Part shown: positions 40,632 through 51,701 of the stretch, piece by piece
How the letters are laid out: every line of letters begins with the position of its first letter
Position numbering within the stretch: the first letter of the stretch is position 1
Assembly (NCBI GenBank): GCA_904066235.2
Contig: CAJFCV020000005.1
Coordinates: forward strand, 744,001-808,000
Origin: Bursaphelenchus xylophilus
Lineage: Eukaryota > Nematoda > Chromadorea > Rhabditida > Aphelenchoididae
DNA length: 64,000 bases
Direction: 5' to 3'
Translations under genes and position numbers: made by a program
Notes under the pieces: model-generated
The model's input: the letters and a program-made list of their open reading frames with translations, nothing else
Told to the model about the DNA's origin: nothing
Database searches by the model: none

Positions 40632-42143
40632 ATGGTCCCGGGTCATAAAAAGCGCCAGTTGTGTAACTATTGTCACAGAGGCTACCACAATCCAGCTCAG
40701 TGCAATGTAAAAGCTGACCAGGAAAGGAAAAGGATCAAAAAAACTCCGAGTTCTGCCCCGATCAATCTGAATTTCTCTACCCAGAGTCAAAGCGACCCAA
40801 CTATCTCCCGCAATGTTTCATACATTCCTCCGGTTATACAGAACGCAGAGACCGAACCTCAAATTTTTGAAGAAACTTCGGATCTCAACGGTCACCTGTT
40901 AGCCACCGAGTCTTCTCCTTTGGTTATTGAAAGGACTGGAGAAGTTAGTAAACTTCAACAAGAGGAAAAGTACAACGACATTCTTTCGGCCCAGTTAGCA
41001 CTTTCCGCTGAATTCGATAGGCAATTACTTTCGATATCACCCAATATGGACGTTATCCTCCCACCAAAATTGCTGTCGCAAGATGAAGCGTACAGACATT
41101 TTCAACTCCAACAGCAAGATGGTGACATTCAACCAAGTCTTCCTCAAAGTTTGATCCCCGGTCAAAATCAGATCGTGAATTCAAACCAAGTTCAGTCTCT
41201 TACTGAAGCACCCAGTAACGGTCCATCTCAAAAAGCGACTATCGATGAGGTTAATTTGGATGCTTATACCGTCAACTTCGTCAAGGGTTTGATCGAGAAA
41301 TCAGAGAGGAGAAGAAAAGAACTCGAAGCGGAAAACTTGGGGTTGATCCATTCTCAGAATGCCGTGCAAATTAATTTTGAAAACGAGAATTGGAACTTCG
41401 AAAGCTTATTTAAAGAGGAAAATCAGGCCTCAGAAGGTGGAAAAGAGACCGATTACACCCAAGACTTGTCTGGAACCGTCTTCACATCTTGGATCAAGGT
41501 CAAGAATAAAAACAACGTCGATTTTCCTGACATCTTGGAGAATTCTATGTTCAAATCTTGGATAAGAAACCAAAAATGGATCAGAAAGGGCATTGTGCTT
41601 GATAGAAACGACGGTTTTGAGTACTTGGAAGACTCATGTTACTTTAGTTGGTCCTCCTACTGTGATTCAGATCGCAAAGAGAGAATTTTGGACTCCCACA
41701 ATACCGAAAACGCAACGTCTGCGCCAGCTTTTCGGGGAAAAGGTTGCAAGTTCAAGACAGCTTCCATCAACTCGGAAATTGATTCCAATTCCGCAAATTT
41801 CCCTTGGTATTCAAATCGAATTTTGAATGAGAAAGTGGTAGCAAGATACCAGAGATCAAGGTACAATGCGAGGCCTAAAGCGATATTTTGGTCAGGTTTG
41901 TTGTTTGACCAACATCTTTGTGACATTATGGCACAGTTTGCTGTTTACCGTTGTATTTTGTCAAAGGTGTTTGCTTTCTTGGTCCGCGCTTCGACCATTT
42001 ATTTATTTCACACCGATTTGTTGTCAGAGCTATGGCACTTCGCGCTTTCAGACACAACACATCCATCTGAAACGCCGAGACGTCGTTTGACGGATAGGGG
42101 GGAGGTTGTAGGGTTATCCAGGTATTGTTTAGGGGCTTTTTAA
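40632..42143 (+). CDS. Retrotransposon second frame: zinc knuckle plus unrecognised region
   Basis: The frame is open from 40572, with its first ATG at 40632, and runs 503 residues to 42143. It starts with one CCHC zinc knuckle (CNYCHRGYHNPAQC, C-X2-C-X4-H-X4-C), the usual nucleic-acid-binding end of Gag. About 430 residues of Gln/Asn/Glu-rich and then mixed sequence follow, which I do not recognise. No DTG/DSG protease signature, no YxDD and no integrase HHCC were found. The last ~70 residues are hydrophobic and may be residual non-coding sequence that happens to be open. It is most likely expressed as a -1 frameshift extension of Gag. Confidence 0.65.
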   Translation: MVPGHKKRQLCNYCHRGYHNPAQCNVKADQERKRIKKTPSSAPINLNFSTQSQSDPTISRNVSYIPPVIQNAETEPQIFEETSDLNGHLLATESSPLVIERTGEVSKLQQEEKYNDILSAQLALSAEFDRQLLSISPNMDVILPPKLLSQDEAYRHFQLQQQDGDIQPSLPQSLIPGQNQIVNSNQVQSLTEAPSNGPSQKATIDEVNLDAYTVNFVKGLIEKSERRRKELEAENLGLIHSQNAVQINFENENWNFESLFKEENQASEGGKETDYTQDLSGTVFTSWIKVKNKNNVDFPDILENSMFKSWIRNQKWIRKGIVLDRNDGFEYLEDSCYFSWSSYCDSDRKERILDSHNTENATSAPAFRGKGCKFKTASINSEIDSNSANFPWYSNRILNEKVVARYQRSRYNARPKAIFWSGLLFDQHLCDIMAQFAVYRCILSKVFAFLVRASTIYLFHTDLLSELWHFALSDTTHPSETPRRRLTDRGEVVGLSRYCLGAF

Positions 42144-42197
42144 TTTCATTTATTTTCAGGTTTTGATGTCGGGACGTCATCACATATGAGGGGAGCG

Positions 42198-42553
42198 AGT
42201 AGGACCAGCGGCACCCCGATGGTCCGTCAATCCAAGCCTATTCTCGACCGATTCCCAGAGTTTCCCATGATCAACCGCTCTACGTGACAATCCGTTCCGA
42301 CCGCTCGACTTCGCGCCGATCCGCGATTCTCATTCATTCAATTGGACTCTCCGGCTCGGTGGACGGTCGACTCCCTCGTCCTCCTCCGACTACTCGAGAC
42401 CATCCACGTTGTTGTTGTATTGTGTGCTATCGTGACGTTTGCTGGATAAATATACTTGCTATATCCCAGTTGGCTATTGTAACGTCGATCCGGGCCTTAT
42501 TCCCCGTTGATCTTATCTAGTTGCCCTCTACCTCCCGTAGACTAGGCACTACT
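42198..42553 (+). repeat. 3' LTR
   Basis: This is a 356-bp copy of the 5' LTR with one visible substitution. It is preceded by GAGGGGAGCG and followed by the AAAAA duplication. Confidence 0.9.
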
Positions 42554-42615
42554 AAAAAGGTCGTTCAGAAAGTTCGTTCGTTTTTTCATTGCTTTATTCA
42601 ACTCAACAAACAAAA

Positions 42616-45437
42616 TTAGTTCTTCGGAATGGCCTTGCTGAAGCTCAAGCTCTTGGTGTTGGTGTCAAAAGTGACGCAGACGTACTTCAAGAAGTCTTGA
42701 GTCAGCTGGAAGACTTCGCTGATTGGTCCGGCTTGCGCGGCGTCGACGATGAATCGGCAAATTTCCTTGTTCTCGGTCTGAAAGTATAGTATTTATATAA
42801 AAAAAGGTTTATTTTTTTATGCGACAAGTCCACATTATTTTCCCGACAGAATGATAAAAAAAAAATAAAAGAAAAAAAATCATAAAAAATCAAGACTTTT
42901 AACAAGGAAAGCACTTTCAATGCCTTTTTGACCAAGTTTTTATGAATTGAAAAGCGTTTTTTTGAAGCAAAAGTAAACCTTGGCATCTTGACAAGCCGTA
43001 AAATATCAATTTAGATTATTAGTACTACACCTTAATTAGTAGTTCCAATATAAAAAGGGGGCATTTCCATGGTGTTGCGAAAAAAGTTCTGACGATTTTT
43101 TTGCCCTTACAAACCAAAATTGGGCAGTTAATTTTTACATATTCTGAATCAGAAAGATTTTTCGATTCTTTTGATATTTCTCGACCTGTAACTCCATACC
43201 ACATAGAAGTACTTTTCTTGTAAAATTTTTTTTCCCCCGACTTACTGGAGTGAAGAAAATCTCGGCCGGGAACTCGAGGGTGCTTCTGTCGACGTTCAAA
43301 AAGAACGGTGGCAATTTACCGATATCAGCGCACTTCACAACTCTCGCATTCAGCTTCCTGTCGAAGGAGAGACGCCAGACGCTGGCCAACGAATTGTAGG
43401 TGTTGGCCAGGGTCTTGATGATTTTGTCGTCGTTCTGGAAGAAGACGTTGCCGGCGCGGCCAAAGCGGTTTCTGCCGCTTCCGAATCTGCAAATGGGGAT
43501 GGATCAGAAACGGAGAAAATTTATATATTATCAGTATGTCTCTACGCCAATCTTGTCGCTGAAGTGAAAAGCAATTTGATTTTGCCGCGACACAATTCAT
43601 TTTCTCGGCGATGATGCTATTATCGATGCGACAGAGTACTCATTATTTCCCCGACAGACTGACAGCACCTGAAAAAAGCTCCGCAAATTTTGGACACCAC
43701 CGCAAAAAATGGAACGTCAATGCGAGCTACGCCCAGTAATAAAGCAAAATCCTGAACCTAAGACGCCTAGGATAACAAGGGAAGTACCCCAAGTGCGACG
43801 CTCATATTTTCTTTACATTTTGCATACATGTCGTGCATGAACTAAGTATCACTTCCTGAAATTTTTAGCCCGCGCTTTGCAAGCGCCGCCGAGATATTGA
43901 ACGATCTTGGCCGCCAAGAGAGTACGCTAAACGTTGTCAATTTATCACCAACTTTCGATCTAAAAATCTCGGTTGTTTCTACAAAGCGCGAGCTTGGATT
44001 CTCGCGTATATTTTAGGGTGATTATAAGGCGCGAGAAATCCACATTATTTTCCAGACAGACTGATATATCGAGTATTCTCAGTCTTTTTACCGCAGAAAA
44101 CAACTTACCCAGAGACCGGGAATCCCCACTGCGTCAAGTTGCCTCTGTAGTTCTTTGGCGCTCCCGGCTCAACGGTGCTCTTTTCGCAGTGCTCCAAATC
44201 ACGATCCGCAAACGTCAGCTGCCCCTTTTCCGCACTGTTCTCATTGGAGTTCAGCCACAGAGTGAATTTGCCGTTCGAGACCTTCTTCGCGACCTTATGA
44301 ATCAACGATTCCCATGGAGCGCCGGTAAACTCGGTCCCATCTCCCAAAGGGCCGGCGCCAATTACACCAGACACTCCGTCCAGATGCCCCTCACCATTGA
44401 CTTTGCTGATAAGCCCGAATTTTTGCAAATCGAGGGCGTTGCCGAAGACGCTGACTTGATCTTCCCCTTGGACACCATGAACATTGACGTTGTCGAAGAA
44501 GTTGTAATATTTCTTGGTCTCGTTGACTTTGAGGGTTGTGGACTGGCTGAAAATGAAGGATATGAAGCCTGTTGTGTGTGAATACCGTTACAGCTGAATT
44601 GTCGCTAAAATACGAGTACGGCGTTCAAAACAAAATTTGACTGAGTTAAAGCGATTTTTTCGAAAAAAATCGGTAAAAAACAAAGAAATCAAGTTCGCCA
44701 AGGCTTTTTTTGAAGTTCTAGAGAACTGTCCATGCCCTTCACTGTAATCACTTACCGGGTTTCAAAAGTCGGACCATTGGCTGTGACATTCCCGATAACT
44801 TTCGAGTCGAGAAGCCAAAATTGGTTTGAGCCAATATCCAAGCCCAACTTTAAGGTTTGAGGTGGGTTTCCGACTTTGACGTCAACTGTGTAGAAGGATT
44901 CTGAAATTTGATTTTGAAAAATTTCAGGGTTTTACTTGATTATTTTGATTTTGGAGTTTTTTGTTTATTTGCACCGTGCAAATGGATTTTTTGGAATTTA
45001 CAGCGCTTACACCAAAAAATAGCATCTGTTACTGAAAAAATGTACTCTAAACATATTTATAAGATAAAAATCAAAAATTTCTATCTAATCCAGGGAAAAA
45101 CTAAAATTTGACGAAATGTCACAAAATTTATTGGATTTTTTCTAGCTGCAAAAAACGATTTTATCGTTGTATCTTGACCAATTTTAGACGTTAATCTGTC
45201 CATATTTTGCTTTTTTCAGACTTTGACGAAGTGTCACAAAATTTATTGATTTTTTTCAAAACTCTCTAATTGCTCAAAAAATCGATAAATCGGCTTACTT
45301 TCATACAATTCAAAGGGTTTGTCGTAATAGTCCTTCTTTCCGGCTTCATCTTTGACCTCAACTTTGCCCAACGGGACCTTCAGAACATCAGCGAAACCAA
45401 TCGAAAAAACAGCAACCGTCAAGACAATTAGTCTCAT
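42616..45437 (-). CDS. Secreted pepsin-fold (aspartic peptidase-like) protein, probably catalytically dead
   Basis: Five exons (45437-45299, 44900-44756, 44546-44109, 43486-43246, 42777-42616) give 374 residues with consistent phases. Residues 1-16 are a signal peptide (MRLIVLTVAVFSIGFA). The A1 fold is clear: YTVDVKVGNPPQTLKLGLDI, HLDGVSGVIGAGPLG, KGQLTFADRDLEHC and a C-terminal strand VCVTFDTNTKSLSFSKA. Pepsins need two DTG/DSG motifs. Here the first is DIGS (Asp kept) and the second, before NVFFQNDDKIIKTL, reads RAG, so the second catalytic Asp is gone. The flap YG(S/T)G is replaced by YNFF. The gene therefore looks intact but inactive as a peptidase; binding or inhibitory roles are inference. 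It lies 1.1 kb downstream of the M1-like gene on the same strand. Introns hold D, E and B repeats. Confidence 0.85.
42822..43240. repeat. Family E fragment and half of a family D element (intronic)
   Basis: CCACATTATTTTCCCGACAG lies near 42830. From about 42919 to 43228 sequence matches the right half of the family D foldback (CATCTTGACAAGCC, GTAACTCCATACCACATAGA). It fills the last intron of the pepsin-like gene. Confidence 0.7.
43545..44068. repeat. Family E and family B pieces (intronic)
   Basis: Family E lies at about 43545-43667. A family B left end (AACAAGGGAAGTACCCCAAG) lies at 43776 with interior to about 44025. A final CCACATTATTTTCCAGACAG lies at about 44040. All are in one intron of the pepsin-like gene. 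Confidence 0.7.
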
Positions 45438-45639
45438 TCTTGCAACAGATAATAGTCGAATGACTTTATTATTAACCCGTTATCAAATGCAGAACAAGTT
45501 CGACGTCAACGCTCGCTTATAAGGACGTGTTATCAGGGGTAAAACAATTTGTTAATTAAAAAATTTTTAGCCCCAGAAATTTTCCGCTTGTTTATCTTAC
45601 GGCGAAAGTTTCAAAGGTCAACTTGTCCGCCGATTACAT

Positions 45640-46140
45640 CAGAATTTGGCTTGTAGCTTTTGTGGCTACATAAAGTGATAAGCTTGGCGACAATTTATAC
45701 GAAGAATACGTTCCTTCGTATAAAATGTCACCAAATGATTCTATAGTGCGAAAAAGTTTCTTGTGGCAAAAATTAAGCGACATTAGAATTAAGAGATCAG
45801 AGATTAAATTTTTTTTGGTTGAGAGACATTTTATACGAAAGATAATTTTTGTCGTATAAAATGTCACCCAATCGTTATACAATGCAAAAAAGTTTCTAAT
45901 GGCAAGAATTAGTCGAGATTAGAATTGAGCGATCATAGATTTAATTTTTTTGTTGAGTGACATTTTATACGAAGGATACTTTTCGTCGTATAAAATGTCA
46001 CCAATACATTCTGTAGTGCAAAAAAGTTTCTAGTGGCAAAAATTAGGCGACATTTCAATTAAGAGATCGGAGATTTAATTTTTTTTGTTTGAGTGACATT
46101 TTATACGAAAGACACTTTTCGTCGTATAAAATGTCATCGA
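45640..46140. repeat. ~135-bp tandem repeat with a hairpin in each unit
   Basis: GTCGTATAAAATGTCAC recurs with starts near 45727, 45863, 45997 and 46133, a period of 134-136 bases. Each unit contains a hairpin GTGACATTTTATACGAA ... TTCGTATAAAATGTCAC plus a shared spacer with AAAAAGTTTCTAGTGGCA. It lies between the pepsin-like and M1-like genes. Confidence 0.85.
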
Positions 46141-46527
46141 GCTATGTCAGGTGAAAAAATCCTTCTTTTAAATTTTTATTTTTTCCCAAAAAAGACGCAA
46201 GGATTTCGCACTGAAAAGAGCGCTCTTTTTTCGACTTTCGTTTTGCGAGGTCCAGGGGCCGGTAGGTTTGGCCCATTGGGTTCGCCTGGCTTTTTTTTTG
46301 AAAAAACTGGGTTATCATTTTTTACGTTGAAATTGTAAATTGAAATTCTATTATATTTTTTCACGGCATTCCGTTGTTTTTTAAACAGTTTCAGAGGTAC
46401 AGTGCAAAAATACTGTTTTTTGCACTTTTTTCGACATCCGTATTTTTATTTTACATAGTATGTATGCCATCAGTGTATGTATGCCCAGGTATTTATTATA
46501 AAAAAATGCTTTTTTTACAAAACGCAT

Positions 46528-49500
46528 TTAAAATGTTGTTGCAAGTCGATGGCACTCGAGTTTCAAGAAATCGGACCACGCATGAGACAAAATGCGTTTT
46601 CCATACCTCTCCAAAAATTCCCTCCCAGTTTCTTTCTTGAGTCCCTGAAGATAGACCGCGCGGCGCCATTCCGGAGGAATCCTAAAACAAAACAGTATTC
46701 GCTTTGTGTCTTGCTCATCAATGTCTTCAATGCTATGAATCGGCCTACCTTGGACATTCCACTAACTCCTTTTCGGGCGCACAATCTCTCTTGAAGCCTT
46801 TGAACAATCGCTTGGCCTTCTCTTCCACGCTGGAAATGTTCCGACGGACCGCAGTTTCGAGAAACAGTTCTCCGAGCAGCCTGAAAGTAAGGATTAGGCT
46901 TTGAAACTGGGCCCATGCGCTAACTGAAAGTTTGCTGAAAATGATAGGGTGCAGCTGGAAAATTTACCCGAGGACAGCTCTTATATCGCAGGTAGCTCGA
47001 AACTAAGCAGAAACGTATCTTCGGCGAGTTGCAAAACTTTGTTTTCCGAGCTGCACCCGACCATTTTCAGCTAGCTGGGAATTTTCAGTTAGCGCATTGG
47101 CACCGGGGCGCTTCTGGCAGCTCTGCTCGGAGAACACCTTTCGCAGTTTGCCGGAGCTCAGTTCCACCTTGGTTTCGAGCTGCCCCCAATACGCGAGCTG
47201 CTTCCGTGTAAGTTTTCCGAGCAGCGCCCTACCGTTTCCAAGTTTCGGTTAGCTCCTGTAACCTGCAGTTGGCCCTACATGTACTATACCTGAGTTCTTC
47301 AAAAAACTTTGTCTCACCTGTTCTCTGCGGTGGGCTTGAAGTCAAAGTTGTCACTTATTATCCGGACTATCTCATTGTACTTCTGAAATGTGATTTTTCA
47401 AGCTTAAGGGGGTAGTATCCCAAGTGCGACGCTCAGATTTTGATGAAACATGGCACAAATTTAGAATAATTTTTTGTAGGATCTATGCGAGAATCCAATC
47501 GCTTTGCAGATACAAGCGAGATTTTTAGATCCAAAGTTGGCGAAAAGTTAACACGTTTTGCCGAATTCTGGCACGAAAAGTTTCATTCCTAATTCTACTG
47601 CTGAGAGTAATGCTTCGAGAAAAAGATAATTTTTTTTATTCGAAATGGCAACGTTATGGCCAACAAAGTGTTTTTCTCTCTAATTACTCTCTCAGCCGCA
47701 AAGATCGTTGAATATCTCGGCTTCGCCTTCAAAGCGCTAGCTAAACACTTTGAGGAATTGATATTTAGTCTATGCCCGACGTGTGTGCAAAATTTAAAGA
47801 AAACCTGAGCGTCGCACTTGGGGCACTTCCCTTGTTCGTAAATCAGCAAACTTACAGGATGCTCCTGGCTGATATAACGGGCCTCTGCGAAGCCTATCTG
47901 CCCCTTCTTTTTCACCACAAGGTCACTTAATAGATCGTCGATGTCATCCCATAACCCTATTTTCTGCAACACTTTCAAGTTGTGTAGAAGGTTGCGAGCC
48001 GATAGTGCATGGGATTTCAGATTTTTGATCCACTTTGACATCAATGTCCTGCTGAAAAGGAACTCTGCGAAACCCTTTCCTTCATTGTTGAAGATGTATT
48101 CCCCATCAGGCGCTAATCTAAAATCGTCTTGATTGCAGATTTGGCCGTCTTTTTGGAGCCAAAGAAGATGTTCGGTGTTTGTTTTCAGATCCAATACAAA
48201 GATCGGCACATTCCACTTCTGCCCTCGTTTGTCTGCGCGTTGAGATATTTCGAATTGGCAGTCACGATAATTAATGAAGACCTCTGGGACTCCCGGGCGT
48301 AGGAACAGATCGTTGGCGTATTCGGTGAAGGTGATGGGGCCGCAGAGAGTGTTGTTGCCTCGGGCCTGAAAGGGGACTTTGGTTAGTGGGCTGAATTACG
48401 TCGGTGGCCAATTTTATCACGGCGCAAACAAGCCACACTACAGCACGTCTGAGCGGTCCGGTTACCGAAAATAGACTATCGGTTTTTTACACTTCGTCTT
48501 GATTTCGCAGAGAAGGCAGAGAAAAGACGCACTCTCTCGCCCCAAAAACTCCCCATTTCTTCCGCGACAAAAAGTTCTTTCGCGTCGATTTTTGGGGAAT
48601 TGCCATTCCATTCACCGCTTTAGCTTATTTCAATTTGACAAGCGTCGCAAAGCCTCACAGCTCTTCTGACACTTCTTTGGTTAGCCATATAAAAAATTTG
48701 GCTATGATTTCAACTCTTGGCTAGCTGGTCTGCCAGAGTGAAAACCTAAACACACCTGAACCCAGCTGCGAAGCAAGCTGTCCAAGTTGGCGTTTTTGTA
48801 CGCATTTTCCCTCAGGTAAATCGTCAGGCCTCTGTAGAAGACTTGGTCGGACAAGATATGGCGAAGAGCATTCAAAACTCCACTACCAACGTGGTTGGTG
48901 ATACCTGAAAGATAAGGAAAGCCTAGATGCCCAAGACGGTCATGCGGAAATACACAGTAACCACCGCAAGTTACTATGTACTGAACTCACTTACTGTCAA
49001 AACGGCTGCGGTTATCGACGATTGCGTGTGTCGCCCCTCTGTAGTTTTTCGCGGCGGATGAAATTGAATCGAGCTCCGCCACATCCTGGAAAAAATATTA
49101 ATGATGAACGCGAGAGCTTGACTTACGGTCAGAGCCCTGTGCTCCTCGACTTGAGCTGCCGCATGGATTGCAAAGTAAGTCGCAAAGGATTCGTGCAGAA
49201 ACTCCAATCCCCAGCGATCCGCAGTGACAAGACCGCCGAACCTGAAAATAATCAGTGAATTGCCTTTGGTGTAGATGTTCTACACTACCGATTTGATGTA
49301 TCGGCCTTTGGTGTACATGTTCTACACTGCCGATTTGATGTATAACCCACCATTGAAGCGCAGTTCTTCGACAAATCGCCATCTTTTGCCGCACTTGATC
49401 GGAGAGTGTGACGCCAAATTGCGCGACTAAACCGGCAGAATCGGTGTTCAGACCAAAACTTTCGACGTGCTTGCTCAAATATCTCCCAATGTCCAGATGG

Positions 49501-51154
49501 TCTAAGACAAAGTTATTGTAAATTGCAGACGAAAACAGGTCTAGAACACCACTTCACTCACCCAGTTTCTTCAACGGATACTTGATGCTGACCAGGCTCT
49601 CCAGCGCACTCACACAGCTAGCGCCCATTTCCGCGGAGCTGTTGGCAGACGGCTGCCGATTTCGAGTGGTGATAGCTCTAACCTGAACATGTCCTTATCG
49701 ACAACACTTTCGCAACTCACAAGCACACCGCTTTCGGAGACCGCTTTGGACTCCACGAAATCGCCAATGGCGAACGCAAAAAGATGTGGAGACATCTTCG
49801 GAGTGGGCTTGAATCGAGTGATATTGGTTAGATGACTAAAAGTTTGGCCGTAAATTGCGACGATTACCTACCCATACAGTCTGCTTTCCGCAACTTCTTC
49901 AGTGCTGTAGACTGTGGCATTTACGGGATGAATCAGGGTGAGGTTGAAGGTGGCTTTGAAGAAAGGGTCGTCAAAGCAGGGGAAGGCTTCTCTGGCACGG
50001 GTTGCGTCGAAGGATGTTGCCACGAGAGACCTAGAAATAGCTGATTAATACCTTGGCTATTACCCCCGTACTGGTCAGCGGCAATGCCAAGGATTTTCAC
50101 TTCAGCGATACGATCGGCGCAGCGACACATCAAATTGAGGAGTCCGGCGACCGGAATAGACCTGTCGGTTTTTTCGCTATCGGTTTTTTCACATTTCGTC
50201 TTGATTTAACAGAGAAGACAGAGAAAAAACGTACTCTCTCGCCCCAGAAACTCCCCATTTCTTCACCGACAAAATGTTTTTTTGCGTCTTTTTTTGGGGG
50301 ATTGCCATTCCATTCACCGGAACGTTTTAGCTTATTTCAATTTAACAAGCGTCGCAAAGCCTCACAGCTCTTCTGACACTTTGCCGATCCCTCCAAATCC
50401 TTACGTGTTTTCGTTTTCTGGATTCAGATACTCAGTGACGAAGATCGCGCTGTGCGGGTGCATCTTATACGAGAGCTCGAAGTCGAGTGTGTACTCTTCT
50501 TTGGGCACCAATTTCTCCGCAGCGAAGATCGTTAGACGAGAGTTGCGGTCAGTCTCGTTCCTCAGTATTTTGATCGTCTGGCGTCCACGCCTCAACACCG
50601 TTGAGGAGAGCACTACAGCCGACGCCAGCTCGACCTTTATGGTTGGCTTGAGGACGGAGAACGTGATGGAAACTTGGCCGTTGAAGGTGTTGTGGAGGTC
50701 TAAATTAACGTTGGGGCTTCTAAGGAAGAGACTTGCCTTCCCTGTAAAGGAAGCCAGGGAATGCGAAGAACGGTTGGATTCGAATGTTGTACGAGTGAAC
50801 AACGACATCGTGCGGTAAGCTGTCATTCGTAAGGCTATCCCCGGACTTGGGCTTGGGACCTGGATTGACGAAAGGCTTGTTTAACGGGTTTTCACGTAGC
50901 TCTGAATGAAATGTTTTACATGTTCTTTGGGCAACGAAATAACTATTAAGAAGTTAGAAGCCTAAAATGATTTTTAGAGGGTCCATACCAAAGAAACCTC
51001 CGTACAATAAAGCCTACAATTTCCCTCCTTCTTTTGCGACTTTCTTCACAGAAAGATACTTACGTATTCGCAACTTCTCATCATGAAGTCTTTGGAAAGG
51101 GTTGTCACCAAAAACCACGATACAAAGCGGTAGCAGGCTCAGCCACAGCCTCAT
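46528..51154 (-). CDS. Secreted M1-aminopeptidase-like protein lacking the zinc motif; one frameshift
   Basis: Thirteen exons run from the ATG at 51154 to the TAA at 46528 (51154-51064, 50901-50405, 50030-49872, 49835-49721, 49682-49562, 49501-49352, 49241-49127, 49085-48995, 48904-48756, 48365-47856, 47382-47318, 46880-46749, 46681-46528), ~780 residues. It starts with a signal peptide (LWLSLLPLCIVVFG). M1 landmarks are present: HSYNIRIQPFF, TRAREAFPCFDDP, FKPTPKMSPHLFAF, YPLKKLD and ALQWFGGLVTADRWGLEFLH followed by ESFATYF. The GAMEN position reads HVESF and the HELAH zinc site reads RRTAL, so two zinc ligands and the catalytic Glu are gone; only the third ligand Glu (LHES) remains. Exon 2 changes frame by one base at 50740-50757. 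I therefore read it as a pseudoenzyme, or a recent pseudogene if the frameshift is real. Confidence 0.8.
46905..47275. repeat. Family F repeat (intronic)
   Basis: CCGAGCTGCACCC, GGGTGCAGCTGG and GTTAGCGCATTGGC-like elements lie in the intron 46881-47317 of the M1-like gene. Confidence 0.65.
47408..47835. mobile_element. Family B MITE (intronic)
   Basis: The left end is GGTAGTATCCCAAGTGCGAC and the right end GCGTCGCACTTGGGGCACTT followed by CCCTTGTT. It fills most of the intron 47383-47855 of the M1-like gene. Confidence 0.75.
48455..48684. repeat. Direct repeat, copy 1 (intronic)
   Basis: About 230 bases containing CTCTCTCGCCCC, AACTCCCCATTTCTTC and CAAGCGTCGCAAAGCCTCAC are shared with 50171-50385. 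Both copies lie in introns of the M1-like gene in the same orientation. Confidence 0.8.
50171..50385. repeat. Direct repeat, copy 2 (intronic)
   Basis: This partner of 48455-48684 is roughly 85-90% identical by eye, ending with AGCGTCGCAAAGCCTCACAG. I do not know the family. Confidence 0.8.
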
Positions 51155-51701
51155 GTTTCTAATTGCTCGTTACAGTATAGAACGCCTTCCGCGCCCACCT
51201 TAAGTACCGTGCTCTTATCAGCCATAAGCATGAGTAATCGCAGCGATAAATACATGTATAGTAGGATTGTCCCTACCACACCTTTCGCAAAATTAAAATC
51301 TTTATTAACTTTGGCGTTTCCCTAGGGATTCCGGCCGATCACTGATTAGTATTCGTAGGCTAAGAATCAAGATAACGTGGGCGGGTCCCTCGAAACTACC
51401 AAATATGTTTTCTCCACCAATGATCATCGATTGTATTATTTCTCCGCCAACAATCGTCAGTTTCTTTGAAATTTATGTCAAATTGAACCTGAGGCACCCC
51501 ATTTTTTGTAAACCAAGTATGATGTGTCCACGTTCATGGAGGCACCCGTGATGACCTTTGACATTTTCATTCTGATCTTATGACATTGCACATTTAGGGA
51601 GCTACCAAGGAATACGGTAAGAAAACTCAAAGAAAGCCCTAAAACTGATTACCGTACGTAACCAAATGCGTTGGCCATGCCAAGGACTTAGTTTTCTTGT
51701 A

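Larger units (their letters stand above)
38552..42553 (+). mobile_element. Young non-autonomous LTR retrotransposon (gag present, pol absent)
   Basis: Two 356-bp LTRs (38552-38907 and 42198-42553) begin AGTAGGACC and end GGCACTACT. By eye they differ at one base (CCGACGG versus CCGATGG). AAAAA flanks both sides as a 5-bp target duplication. A primer-binding site follows the left LTR and a purine-rich tract (GAGGGGAGCG) precedes the right LTR. The inside encodes a gag-like protein and a zinc-knuckle frame, but I see no protease, reverse transcriptase, RNase H or integrase motif. The element must therefore borrow these from a relative. Ends of the AGT...ACT type are seen in parts of the Ty3/gypsy group, which is my tentative placement. 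Confidence 0.9.

Noticed and set aside
45640..46140. CRISPR-like or tRNA-like array
   Set aside because: The whole 135-bp unit repeats, including the spacer, so it is a plain tandem repeat.
50765..50890. Extra intron in exon 2 of the M1-like gene that would restore the frame
   Set aside because: The donor GTCCCA is poor and the intron would delete the conserved HSYNIRIQPFF strand. A frameshift explains both halves better.
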